Shown in pieces: positions 1 through 9,000 of a stretch of DNA of 64,000 nucleotides. Location of the stretch: positions 36,025 through 100,024 of the forward strand of contig NZ_JANFAK020000011.1 of assembly GCF_024721315.2 (NCBI RefSeq). Reading direction: 5' to 3'. Made by a program: the position numbers and the translations under genes. Source of the DNA: Streptomyces sp. Isolate_45 (GTDB taxonomy: Bacteria; Actinomycetota; Actinomycetes; Streptomycetales; Streptomycetaceae). Below the pieces are notes generated by a model. The model saw only the letters and a program-made list of their open reading frames with translations. It was not told the DNA's origin and ran no database searches. Position 1 is the stretch's first letter. Each line of letters begins with the position of its first letter.

Positions 1-90
1 TCAGGTGGCTTCAGCGGGGCTTCAGCATCGGCTCGGCATGCTCGGGAACCCCGCCGGGTGACGCGCCCGGTTGTCCTGAGGAGCAACGGT

Positions 91-765
91 ATGTCTGACT
101 CGTCGATCCCGCCGTCCGCACGGCCCGAGCCGTCCGCGCAGCCCGACCCGGCCGGGAAGTCCGGGCCGGCCGCGCCGCCGGAGGACGGCGCGCCGGCCAC
201 CGGCCCCCGGCGGCGTGCGCCCCTGGGCCGGCTGGTGCCCCGGAGCAACGGCGCCCGATGGGCCGCGCTCGGCGTCGCGGTGGTGGTCGTCGGTGGGGGA
301 GTGGCGGCCCTGGCGGTGGCCGAGCACCACCACGACCGGGCGGAACGGCCGCGCTTCGCCCGGATCGCGCCGGGCGTCGACGGCCCGGGGGAGCGTCGCG
401 CCGAAGCCGCGCCCGGTCACGGCGGGCCGGGGGAACGCCGCGCCGCCGAAGCCCCGCCCGGTCGCGACGGCCAGGCGGGACCGAAGGAGCACAGAGCGCT
501 CGGTGGCCCGGAGGGCCAGGGCGCACGAGGTGGCTCCGGCCGGACCGCCCCCGCGCCGCTGCCCTCCCTGCCCATCGGCGACGCGGCCGGCAAGGCCGCG
601 GCGGCGGTGACCGGCGGCAAGGTGGAGAGCCTGCGCGTGGTCGCGCAGGACGGCGGCGGCAGCGCCTGGCTCGCCGTGGTCCTCGGCCCGGACGGAGTCC
701 GACACGCCGTCACGGTGTCCGGCACGGACGGAACGGTCACCGGCAACACCCCTGTGGCCCGATAG
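91..765 (+). CDS. Membrane-anchored protein with C-terminal PepSY-like domain
   Basis: 224 residues. The ATG at 91 has GAGGAG seven bases upstream, which favours it over an in-frame start at 58. A Pro/Ala-rich cytoplasmic N-terminus is followed by one hydrophobic segment (about residues 56-78), a charged low-complexity stretch in which a GERRAEAAPG-type unit occurs twice, and a C-terminal domain (about 160-224) that reads like a PepSY fold: a helix of the type AAGKAAAAVTGG followed by beta strands ending in VSGTDGTVTG. PepSY domains are commonly regulatory or inhibitory modules on the outer face of the membrane; the role here is unknown. A hairpin follows directly after the stop, so it is probably a single-gene unit. 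Confidence 0.6.
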   Translation: MSDSSIPPSARPEPSAQPDPAGKSGPAAPPEDGAPATGPRRRAPLGRLVPRSNGARWAALGVAVVVVGGGVAALAVAEHHHDRAERPRFARIAPGVDGPGERRAEAAPGHGGPGERRAAEAPPGRDGQAGPKEHRALGGPEGQGARGGSGRTAPAPLPSLPIGDAAGKAAAAVTGGKVESLRVVAQDGGGSAWLAVVLGPDGVRHAVTVSGTDGTVTGNTPVAR

Positions 766-778
766 GGCGTGGGTCGAG

Positions 779-819
779 GACCCCGGTCACGGCCGGCGCG
801 GACGGCTGCGACCGGGGTC
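779..819. terminator. Hairpin after the PepSY-like gene
   Basis: The arms GACCCCGGTC (779-788) and GACCGGGGTC (810-819) are perfectly complementary over 10 bp with a 21-nt GC-rich loop. It begins 13 nt after the stop codon. No T-run follows, as is usual in Streptomyces. Confidence 0.5.
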
Positions 820-891
820 GTCGGCAGCCCGCGACGGCCGGCCGCACGCGCGCTGGATAGGGTCGGCGGCACCCGACGGAGGAGGACCGCA

Positions 892-1215
892 GTGACGAGC
901 ATCGTCATCGCACAGACGACCGTGAACGACGAGGACAAGGCGTACGAGATCGCGCGGGGCGCGGTGGAGGCCCGCTTGGCGGCCGGCGCGCACGTGGACG
1001 CGCGGATGACGGCCTTCTACTGGTGGAAGGGCGCGGTGCAGCACGCGCGGGAATACCGGGTCTCGTACCAGACGACCGTGGAGAAGGTCGCGGAGCTGGA
1101 AGCGTGGGTGCGCGCGCGCCACCCGTACGAGGTGCCGCAGTGGATCGTGCTGTCCCCGGCGCAGGCCTCGGAGGACTACCTGGCCTGGGCGGTGGAGGAG
1201 ACCGCTCCGCGGTAG
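892..1215 (+). CDS. cutA: CutA family divalent-cation tolerance protein
   Basis: 107 residues, the normal CutA length. The GTG at 892 is preceded by GGAGGAGG; upstream in-frame codons translate to unlikely Arg-rich sequence. Family features are the N-terminal strand TSIVIAQTTV, the central AFYWWKG motif and the C-terminal YLAWAVEE helix. CutA proteins are small trimeric alpha/beta proteins linked to copper tolerance in E. coli, although the biochemical role in most bacteria is unsettled. It appears to be transcribed alone. Confidence 0.93.
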   Translation: MTSIVIAQTTVNDEDKAYEIARGAVEARLAAGAHVDARMTAFYWWKGAVQHAREYRVSYQTTVEKVAELEAWVRARHPYEVPQWIVLSPAQASEDYLAWAVEETAPR

Positions 1216-1444
1216 CGGCGATCGGGTGGGCCCACCGGCCGCAGGCGCGGACCCGGCCGGGCAGGGCGGCGGGGCGGGCGATGCGCGGATGCGGAGAGCA
1301 ACTCCATTCGACGCGGCGCAAGTTGGAGGGATCCGAACCCTTGCCGGTTGGGGTTCCTTCGCCAATGATGCTGCGGGCGTCCGGATTTCGGCACGGGCCG
1401 GACCCCGCACGCACACCCGCACCCGGCCGGCCAGGAGGCGTACC

Positions 1445-2212
1445 TTGCGGACGTACCGTCGTACGCGGAGATCGTTCGTGGTCGCCGGAGCGGCCCTCGC
1501 CCTCGTCATCGGGGTTTCCCAGCCGGCTTTCGCCGCGCCGCCGCCGGCCCTGCCCGTCAACGCCGACGCGATCGAGCTGACCTTCCAGCCGGCCTACGAC
1601 TACGACACCGACGGCTGCTACCCGACACCCGCCATCAGCGCGACCGGAGTGCTCAACGGCGGACTCAACCCCACGGGCGCCCTCAACGGGAGCTGCCGGG
1701 ACGCCTCGGACCTCGACAACACCAACGGCTACTCCCGATCGACCTGCAACAACGGTTGGTGCGCCGTGGTGTACGCGCTGTACTTCGAGAAGGACCAGGC
1801 GATACCCGGCATCAGCCTCGGCGGGCACCGTCACGACTGGGAACACGTGGTGGTGTGGATCCAGGGCAACGAGGCCAAGTACGTCGCGACTTCGGCCCAC
1901 GGCGACTTCGTCGTCCACGCGCGGGAGCGGATCCGCTGGGACGGAACCCACCCCAAGATCGTCTACCACAAGGACGGCCTCGGCACCCACTGCTTCCGCG
2001 CGGCGAACACCAATGACGAACCGGCCGAGAACCACAGGAGGACCTGGCAGTTCCCGGCGCTCGTCGGGTGGAACGGCTATCCGCCCGGAGTGCGCGACAC
2101 GTTGGGCCGGGCCGACTTCGGCAGCGCGCACTTCGGTCTGAAGGACGGCTCCTTCGCCTCCCACCTGGCCGAGGCCAAGCCGGCCGGCATCCCCTTCGAT
2201 CCTTACCTCTAG
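1445..2212 (+). CDS. Secreted NPP1/necrosis-inducing (NLP) family protein
   Basis: 255 residues from a TTG at 1445, chosen because AGGAGG lies just upstream and an RRSF-type positively charged start leads directly into a signal peptide ending near AFAAPP. The mature domain carries GHRHDWE (about residues 127-133), the hallmark heptapeptide of NEP1-like proteins, plus the WCAVVYALYFEKDQ strand before it and paired cysteines near the N-terminus of the mature part. NLPs of plant-associated microbes bind plant sphingolipids and can be cytolytic; whether this actinobacterial member is toxic cannot be told from sequence. It stands alone between cutA and a convergent cupin gene. Confidence 0.88.
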   Translation: MRTYRRTRRSFVVAGAALALVIGVSQPAFAAPPPALPVNADAIELTFQPAYDYDTDGCYPTPAISATGVLNGGLNPTGALNGSCRDASDLDNTNGYSRSTCNNGWCAVVYALYFEKDQAIPGISLGGHRHDWEHVVVWIQGNEAKYVATSAHGDFVVHARERIRWDGTHPKIVYHKDGLGTHCFRAANTNDEPAENHRRTWQFPALVGWNGYPPGVRDTLGRADFGSAHFGLKDGSFASHLAEAKPAGIPFDPYL

Positions 2213-2325
2213 ATCCAACTCGCCGCCGACGCCCGCCACCGGCCGCCCCTGGTGTTCGTCCTCACGGCGGGCCGGGCGGGCGACGCGCCTGCGGTGCGTC
2301 AATCGCCCGAACGCCGGGCGAGAGT

Positions 2326-2361
2326 GCCGTCACCGCTGCCGTCACCGCTGCCGTCACCGCT
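2326..2361. repeat. 3 x 12-bp direct repeat
   Basis: Three perfect head-to-tail copies of GCCGTCACCGCT run from 2326 to 2361 and overlap the last codons of the minus-strand cupin gene. It is probably slipped-strand microsatellite sequence. Confidence 0.9.
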
Positions 2362-2857
2362 CCGAAGGCGCCCGGCAGTAGCGGTGTACGAGTTCGGCGT
2401 GCTCGGGGAAGAGCCGCAGCATGTCACCGGTCCGGCCGAGGGTCATGTCGGCGTAGTCGAATCCGGGGGCGACGGCTTCGCTGATCAGGGCGTGGTCCCC
2501 GGCGGTGAGGTGGGACGCCTTCCAGACGCCCCCGGGCACCGCGAGGGTGAGGGACTGCCCCCGGCCCGGGTCCTGGCCGAGGACGGCGGTGGTGTGCCGG
2601 CCGTCCGGGTGGATCAGGTGGTAGGTGACCGGTTCGCCGTGGTGGTGGAAGTGCAGGATGTCGGACTCGTTGAGGTGCCAGTGCCCGACGGGTGACCAGT
2701 GGGTGAGCAGGTAGTGGATCGAGGTGAGGGTGTACCGCTCACCGCGGGGGGTCGGGGTCCGCGGGCGGTGGTCGGCCTGGAACGTGCGCCGGAAGTACCC
2801 TCCCTCCACGTGCTCCTCCAGGCCGAGGACGTTGATCCAGTCATGTGCGTCGGGCAC
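2354..2857 (-). CDS. Cupin family protein (DUF985 type)
   Basis: 167 residues. It has the DUF985/cupin_5 pattern: an N-terminal LEEHVEGGYFRRTF, the core THWSPVGHWHLNESDILHFH with closely spaced histidines suited to metal binding, then VPGGVWKASHL and a C-terminal APGFDYADM. The fold is a single double-stranded beta-helix barrel; the substrate is unknown for the family. It is convergent with the NPP1 gene and may be read alone. Confidence 0.85.
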   Translation of the reverse strand: MPDAHDWINVLGLEEHVEGGYFRRTFQADHRPRTPTPRGERYTLTSIHYLLTHWSPVGHWHLNESDILHFHHHGEPVTYHLIHPDGRHTTAVLGQDPGRGQSLTLAVPGGVWKASHLTAGDHALISEAVAPGFDYADMTLGRTGDMLRLFPEHAELVHRYCRAPSER

Positions 2858-3006
2858 GCGGCCTCCTTCGGTCGGTGGGCCTCCTCGACCGCGCCCGGCG
2901 GTGTGGGCCGAGGCCCGTCGAACGAACCCTACGGGGCGGGGCGACGGGAGCCCCGGCCCGTGACCGCCCCGGTGGTCGCGTGTGCGTTACCCCGGGCCCG
3001 ACCGTC

Positions 3007-4143
3007 TCAGCCGGCGTCCCCCGTCGTGACGCGAGCGCAATGCCGTACCACCGCCGCCAGGCTGCCCCGCGAACGCAGTAGGGAGCGCTGGACGCGCGCC
3101 CCGTTGCCGCGTTCCAGGAGCTCGGCGATGCCCGCCCGAACGAGTTCGTCGTCGCCGAGGTCGACCAGTGCGTCGCGCACGTGCTGGTGGAGGGCCTCGA
3201 CCACGGCCTCCGGCGCGGCCTCGCGCATGGTCTCCGGGTGGAGCAGGGGCCCGTCGAGTCCGGACCGGCCGGCCCGCCAGGAGGCCAGCCGCAGCAGGCC
3301 GGTGCTGATCCTCGCGGGAGGGTCCCCGGCCCGCCAGGCCCGGGCGGCGGTCTCCACCAGTGCCCGGGACAGCGCGGCCAGGAGGACCGGGGTCCCGGCA
3401 TGCAGGGCGACGTCCGCGACCCTGATCTCCACGGTCGGGTACGAGGCCGACAGCCGGGCGTCGAAGTAGATCATCGCGGTGTCGCGGAGGACACCCGTCC
3501 CGACCATGGCGCCCACCTCCTCGTGATAGCGGTCCGCCGAGCCGAACACGTCCACCGGACCCGCGGACGGCAGTCGGTTCCACACCCGGCTGCGGTAGCT
3601 CGCGTAGAGGCTGTCCTCGCCCTGCCAGAACGGCGAGTTCGCGCTCATCGCGGTGAGGACGGGCAGCCACGGCCGGATGCGGTCCAGGACGGCGACCCCC
3701 TCCTCGTCCGACTCCACCGACACGTGCACGTGGCAGCCGCAGGTCAGTTGCTCCTGCGCCGTCAACCCGAACTGGCGCTCCACCCATTCGTACCGGGGGC
3801 CGGTACTGATGGACGGACGTACGGCCAGCGGCGACGTGCCGACCGCCACGACGACCGCACCGGCCGTGGCGGCGTGCCGCGCCGCCTCGGCGCGCCGGCG
3901 GACGATCTCCTCCTGGAGCTCGCGCATCTCCGTCACCGGTTTGGTGGCGAACTCGACCTGCTCCTTCTGGAGCTCCGCCTCGAAGGCGTGGCCCTCCGCG
4001 CCGTCCCCGTGCGTACCGCCCTTCCCACCGGCGGGCGCGCACGCGCGGTCCGCGGCCGCCAGCACCGCCCCCGAGAGGGCCATGGCCTCACCGCTGTCGG
4101 CGTCGACCAGAAGCAGTTCCTCTTCCACACCTACGCTGCGCAT
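3007..4143 (-). CDS. YbdK/GCS2-type carboxylate-amine ligase
   Basis: 378 residues. It starts at MRSVGVEEELLLVD, the conserved opening of the glutamate-cysteine ligase 2 fold (VEEE near the N-terminus), and contains QVEFATKP, the CGCHVHVSVE stretch with metal/ATP-site residues, and VEIRVADV. These are typical of YbdK-like weak gamma-glutamyl-cysteine ligases and EgtA-related enzymes. The family joins glutamate or a similar carboxylate to an amine using ATP. The true substrate is uncertain, and no egt or mycothiol genes are nearby. Confidence 0.85.
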   Translation of the reverse strand: MRSVGVEEELLLVDADSGEAMALSGAVLAAADRACAPAGGKGGTHGDGAEGHAFEAELQKEQVEFATKPVTEMRELQEEIVRRRAEAARHAATAGAVVVAVGTSPLAVRPSISTGPRYEWVERQFGLTAQEQLTCGCHVHVSVESDEEGVAVLDRIRPWLPVLTAMSANSPFWQGEDSLYASYRSRVWNRLPSAGPVDVFGSADRYHEEVGAMVGTGVLRDTAMIYFDARLSASYPTVEIRVADVALHAGTPVLLAALSRALVETAARAWRAGDPPARISTGLLRLASWRAGRSGLDGPLLHPETMREAAPEAVVEALHQHVRDALVDLGDDELVRAGIAELLERGNGARVQRSLLRSRGSLAAVVRHCARVTTGDAG

Positions 4144-4611
4144 ACGACCGCCTGTCTCGTCATGGACCGAACCGATCTCCGCCTGCCCCGCTCACGGCCC
4201 CGTATACCCGGGAGGCGCCCTTCGGTTCGTCGGGCCGTCCACGGTCGGTCACGAGTGCGTCGGCGGCTCCACCGCCGCCCCGCCCACCGCTGCCGGGTCC
4301 GCCCATTACTACCGGCGAGTAGTTCGGACGTTCGCGACATTGCTCCGGATGATTTCACCAAGAATTTACTGCCCTCGCGGGGCGGTATTGGTGTGTGACG
4401 AGCGCCACAGGTTATTCCCTGGACGGGCCGCGTCGGCACTGTCTCTAATAGGTCTTCGTGTCCGGCCGACGATCTTGGCCGGGCATCTACGGGGGAAATT
4501 CCCGAATCTTGTCGTTGGCAATGGTGCTGAACGAGAGGTCGGAGCGGTGTCAGTGATCCTGACGGTCGAGAAATGGTCCGGACAATTCAATCCGAGTGAC
4601 GCGGTACGGCA
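4144..4611. other. Non-coding region before the NRPS cluster
   Basis: 468 bp between the divergent ligase and MFS genes. From about 4300 onward it is clearly less GC-rich than its surroundings, as expected for a promoter region that could drive the downstream cluster. A short inverted repeat GTCAG-N5-CTGAC lies near 4548. I could not identify a convincing -35/-10 pair. Confidence 0.4.
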
Positions 4612-5838
4612 ATGCTGAACCAGTTGCTCCCGAAGCGCGGCCCTGCCCGCACACTCACCGGCATCACGCTGGTGCACACCTTGGGCCAAGGCCTGTGGAT
4701 GGCCTTGAACGCCATCTACGCCACGTCCGTCCTGAAGCTCTCACCAGGCCAGTTCGGCATCGGGGTCGGCGTCGCCGCGGGCATCGCGCTGGCATTGAGC
4801 ACCCCCAGTGGCCACCTGGCCGACCGGATCGGCCCCCGGGCGGTGCAGATCTGGTCCTTCCTCGCCCTCGGACCGCTCACCGCGGGGCTCCTGCTCGTCG
4901 ACGGTTTCGGCCAGTACCTGCTGGTGCTGTCCCTGCAGGCCGTCGCGTACAGCGCCAGCCGCAGCGCCCGGATGGCCATGGTCGCCGGACTGGTCCCGCC
5001 CGAGGACCGGGTCTCCGTCCGCGCCTACCTACGGGCCACCAGCAACGTCAGCGTCTCCGCCGGAGCGGCGCTCGCGGGTCTGGCGCTCGTGGTCGACACG
5101 CCCGCCGCCTACCGGGCCGCCGTCGTACTCAACGCCGGCACGTACCTGGTCACCGGCTTGCTCACGCTGCTGCTCCCGGCCGTGCCGCCGCAGCCGGCGA
5201 GGCCCGGGCCCGCCCTGGTGGTCCTGCGCGACCGGCCCTTCCTCACCTTCGTCGTGCTGGACGGCCTGCTCTCCATGCACAACCTGCTGCTGGACGTGGT
5301 CCTCCCGCTCTGGGTGCTCCACCACACCGGTGCGCCCCGCTGGATGATCGCCGTCATCCTCATCACCAACACCGTCGCCGTCGTCCTGCTCCAGGTCAGG
5401 GCCGCGCGCGGAACCGACGAACCGGCCGCCGCGGCACGCGCGGCCCGGGCCGGCTCGCTCTGCCTCGGCGTCGCCTGTGCGATCTTCGCCCTCACCGAGG
5501 GCGCCTCCGCGGCCGTCGCCTGCGCCCTCCTGGTCGCCGGTGCGCTGGCCCACGTACTCGGTGAGATCCGGCAGTCGGCCGGCAGCTGGGGCATGTCCTT
5601 CGGCCTCGCGCCCGAGCACGCCCAAGGGCAGTACCAGGGCACGGCCGCGATGGGCGCCGACCTCGGCAAGATGATCGCGCCCGCCCTGCTCACCTGGCTG
5701 GCCATCGAGCACGGCGCCGTCGGGTGGCTGGTCATGGCCGTCGGGTTCGCCGCGGTCGGCGCCCTGATGCCGCCGGTGGCGCGCTGGGCCGACCGGAGCA
5801 GACATTCCGTGCGCACGCGCGAACCCTCCACCCCGTAA
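4612..5838 (+). CDS. MFS transporter of the NRPS cluster
   Basis: 408 residues with about 12 hydrophobic segments. An MFS loop 2-3 signature is visible as GHLADRIGPRAVQ. An in-frame stop at 4597 leaves ATG 4612 as the only ATG start; its ribosome-binding site is weak. The protein opens without a signal peptide. It is the first gene of a co-directional set running to 17760, so export of the product or self-resistance is the natural reading. Substrate specificity cannot be predicted. Confidence 0.85.
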   Translation: MLNQLLPKRGPARTLTGITLVHTLGQGLWMALNAIYATSVLKLSPGQFGIGVGVAAGIALALSTPSGHLADRIGPRAVQIWSFLALGPLTAGLLLVDGFGQYLLVLSLQAVAYSASRSARMAMVAGLVPPEDRVSVRAYLRATSNVSVSAGAALAGLALVVDTPAAYRAAVVLNAGTYLVTGLLTLLLPAVPPQPARPGPALVVLRDRPFLTFVVLDGLLSMHNLLLDVVLPLWVLHHTGAPRWMIAVILITNTVAVVLLQVRAARGTDEPAAAARAARAGSLCLGVACAIFALTEGASAAVACALLVAGALAHVLGEIRQSAGSWGMSFGLAPEHAQGQYQGTAAMGADLGKMIAPALLTWLAIEHGAVGWLVMAVGFAAVGALMPPVARWADRSRHSVRTREPSTP

Positions 5839-6091
5839 TTCCTCCCACTTCTCCGGCCATTCGCCTTCCTTTCGTCCGGCCACCTCGAAATTCAGCCATC
5901 CGCCATTTCGCCATTCTGTCATTCCGTGTTGCGTGCGCCTGCCCGGGCCCCGGGTTCCGTCGGCGTGCGCGCATTCCAGAAGGCCTGCGCGCCCCACCGG
6001 AACGCTTTCCCGCGCACCGCACCGTCCGGGAAATCCGGTTCGCCCTGCCCGCAGACCTGAAAAGCGCCATCGAACGAGGGGAATCACGTCC
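5839..6091. other. Pyrimidine-rich spacer before the NRPS gene
   Basis: 253 bp. The part from about 5840 to 5935 is unusually rich in C and T on the plus strand and carries loosely repeated elements (CCATTCGCC, CCATCCGCC, CCATTTCGCC, CCATTCTGTC). Its composition differs from the coding sequence around it. It may be an untranslated leader or promoter for the NRPS gene; no clear promoter was found. Confidence 0.4.
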
Positions 6092-9000
6092 GTGGGCGAA
6101 ATGCCTGCCGTCACATACGCCGCGCCCGAGGAGACGACGAACGCCGCTCCGGCCCTCCAGCTACCCGTTCGGGACACCGGCGGCGGCGAATCGGAGTCAC
6201 CGGTCACGCACTCCTGGACCGACCGCGCCTTCCAGCCGTTGAGCGAGTTCGTCGGGGCGAGGGGACTTGAGGCCGCCGACCTGTTCAACGCTGCCTTCAC
6301 CGTGCTGCTGCACCGCTACAGCGGCCAGAACGACCTCGTCCTCGCCCGCGCCGGCGGACCGGCGGACCCCGACCGGGTCCACCCCGTCGCCGTCCGTTCC
6401 CGGATCGGCGACGACGTCACCTTCGTCACCCTGACGGCCGCGCTCTCCGCCCGCTACCGCGCCGCGGCCCGCGACCCCGAGCACGCCGACGTACCCGCCG
6501 ACCTCGGCACCGGACTGCGCGCGGGCTTCGTCAGCCGCGACACCCGGGCCAGGGCCGCCGCGGCGGGCCCGCGCCCCGACGGCCTCGACCTCCTCCTGGA
6601 GGTCGAACACGCCCCCGACGGCATCCGCTTCGCCCTGACCTACGACGGAGCCCTGTTCACCGAGGCGTTCGTCTCCCGCATGGCCGCCAACTACCGGACC
6701 CTCCTGCTCGACGCCTGCCGTCGCCCCACGGCTCCCGTGGGCGACCTGGCCGTGCTTTCCGAGGAGGAGACCCGGCACCTGCTCACGGACCTCGGCGGCA
6801 CCGCCCGCACCCACCTCCACGACACCACGCTCCACGCGCACGTCGAGGCCCAGGCGGCCCGCACCCCGCAGGCCCCGGCCGTGGAGTGGCGGGGCACCAC
6901 CCTGACCTACCGGGAGCTCGACGAGCAGGCCAACCGGATCGCCCGCGCCCTCCTGGCCCACGGCATCGCCCCCGGCTCGCGCGTCGGCGTCTGCGTCACC
7001 CGCACCCACCGCACCGTCTGCCTCCTCCTCGCCGTCCACAAGGCCGGCTGTGCCTACGTCCCCCTGGACCCGGCCTACCCCGCGGACCGGCTCAGCGGCA
7101 TCGCCGCGACCGCCGACATGGCCGCCGTGGTCCTGGAGGACGCACCCGGCGCCGCGGCCTGGCTCGACGCGGTGCCCGCGACCGCTCTGCCCTGGCACGA
7201 ACTGTGGGAGAAGGCCGGCGCCGAACGCCCCGACCCGCCGGAGATCGACGTCGACCCGGCCGCCACCACCCACCTGATCTACACCTCCGGCTCGACAGGC
7301 CTGCCCAAGGGCGTCGTCATCAGCCACCGCAACGTGGCCGCGCTGCTCGCCTGGGTACGCGACACCTACCGGCCCGCGGAACTGGCCCGGGTGCTCTTCG
7401 CCACCTCCCTCAACTTCGACCTCTCGGTGTTCGAGCTGTGGGCCCCGCTCACCACCGGCGGCAGTGTCGTCGTCGTCGACAACGTCCTCGCCCTCACCGA
7501 GGACGAAAGCCTGCGCCCGAGCCTGGTCAACACCGTGCCCAGCGCCCTGAACGTACTGCTCCAGCGGTCGGCCGTACCCGCCTGCACCACGGTCCTCAAC
7601 GTGGCCGGTGAACCCCTCGCGAAGGAACTCGTCAACGCCGCCTTCGCGTCCACCGGCGTCGAACGGCTCTACAACCTTTACGGGCCGTCCGAGGACACCA
7701 CGTACTCCACCTGGAAGTGCTTCACCGGCCCCGTCACCGACAGCCCGACCATCGGCGTACCCGTCCACAACACGGTGGCCCACCTGCTCGACGCACGCGG
7801 ACACCTGGTGCCCCGGGGCGTCGTCGGCGAACTCCACCTCGGCGGTGACGGCCTCGCCGGCGGCTACATCAACGACCCCGAGCGCACCGCCGCCGTGTTC
7901 GTCCCCGCCCCGCCGCACCTGCCGTCCGGCACCCTCTACCGCACCGGCGACCTGGCCTGCTGGACCGAGGACGGCGAACTGCGGTTCATGGGCCGCAAGG
8001 ACAATCAGGTCAAGGTCCGCGGCTTCCGCGTCGAACTCGGCGAGATCGAGTCCGTGCTCCGCGAGGTCGTCGGCCTCAAGGACGTCGCGGCCCTCGCCGT
8101 CCGCGCGGACGACGACACCCGGCTGGTCTGCTGGGTCGGCCTCGAAGGCGCCGACGTTCCCGTCGACGCGATGGCCGACCACCTGCGCCGCAAGCTCCCG
8201 CACTACATGCAGCCCGCCAGGATCCTGGTCGAGGAGCGGCTCCCGCAACTGCCCAACGGCAAGGTCGACCGCAAGGCCCTCGCCGCCCGCGACGTCGACT
8301 GGAGCGCCTCCGACGGCGACGACCGCGCCTTCACCACCGACGACCCCGACGAGGCCCCAGTCGCCGCCGTCTGGACCGACCTGCTCGGCGTCGCCCGACT
8401 CGGCCCCGACCGCGACTTCTTCTCCGTCGGCGGACACTCGCTGCTGGCCAACCTGCTCGCCGCCCGGCTCGGCGACGCCGCCGGCCGCACCGTCGGCGTC
8501 GCCGAGATCTACGAGCACCGCACCCTGACGGCCCAGGCCCGGCTGCTGCGCCGCAAGCGCGAACAGGCACCCGCCGCCACCGCCGAGGCGGGAGCCGACG
8601 GCAGGTCGGCCGCCGTCGCCGAGGCCCTCCACACGTCCGGCCGCGGCCACGGCGTCCCCGGAGCGGCCGCCGCCGTGTACATCGACGGCACCCTCCGGTT
8701 CGTCCACCACGGCGTCGACGACATCGAGACCGGCGCCCCCCGCGGCGAGGCCTCCCGCCAGCGCGTCACCTGCATCACCAAGCCGATGCTGGCCTTCACC
8801 GCGCTGCGCCTCGTCGACCGCGGCCTGGTCGGCCTCGACGAGTCCCTCACCACCTTGCTGCCGCACGCGTTCCGGCGCGGCGGCGGCCGCACCGTCGACG
8901 TGACACTGCGTCAACTCCTTTCGCACACGAGCGGCATCGACGACTCCTACGAGGTCTGGCACGACACCGACCTCCCCGACCTCGACCGCTACCTCGACAC

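Noticed and set aside
1..90. Possible tail of an upstream gene at the left edge
   Set aside because: A frame ending at TGA 59-61 is open, but 20 codons without any motif cannot be assigned.
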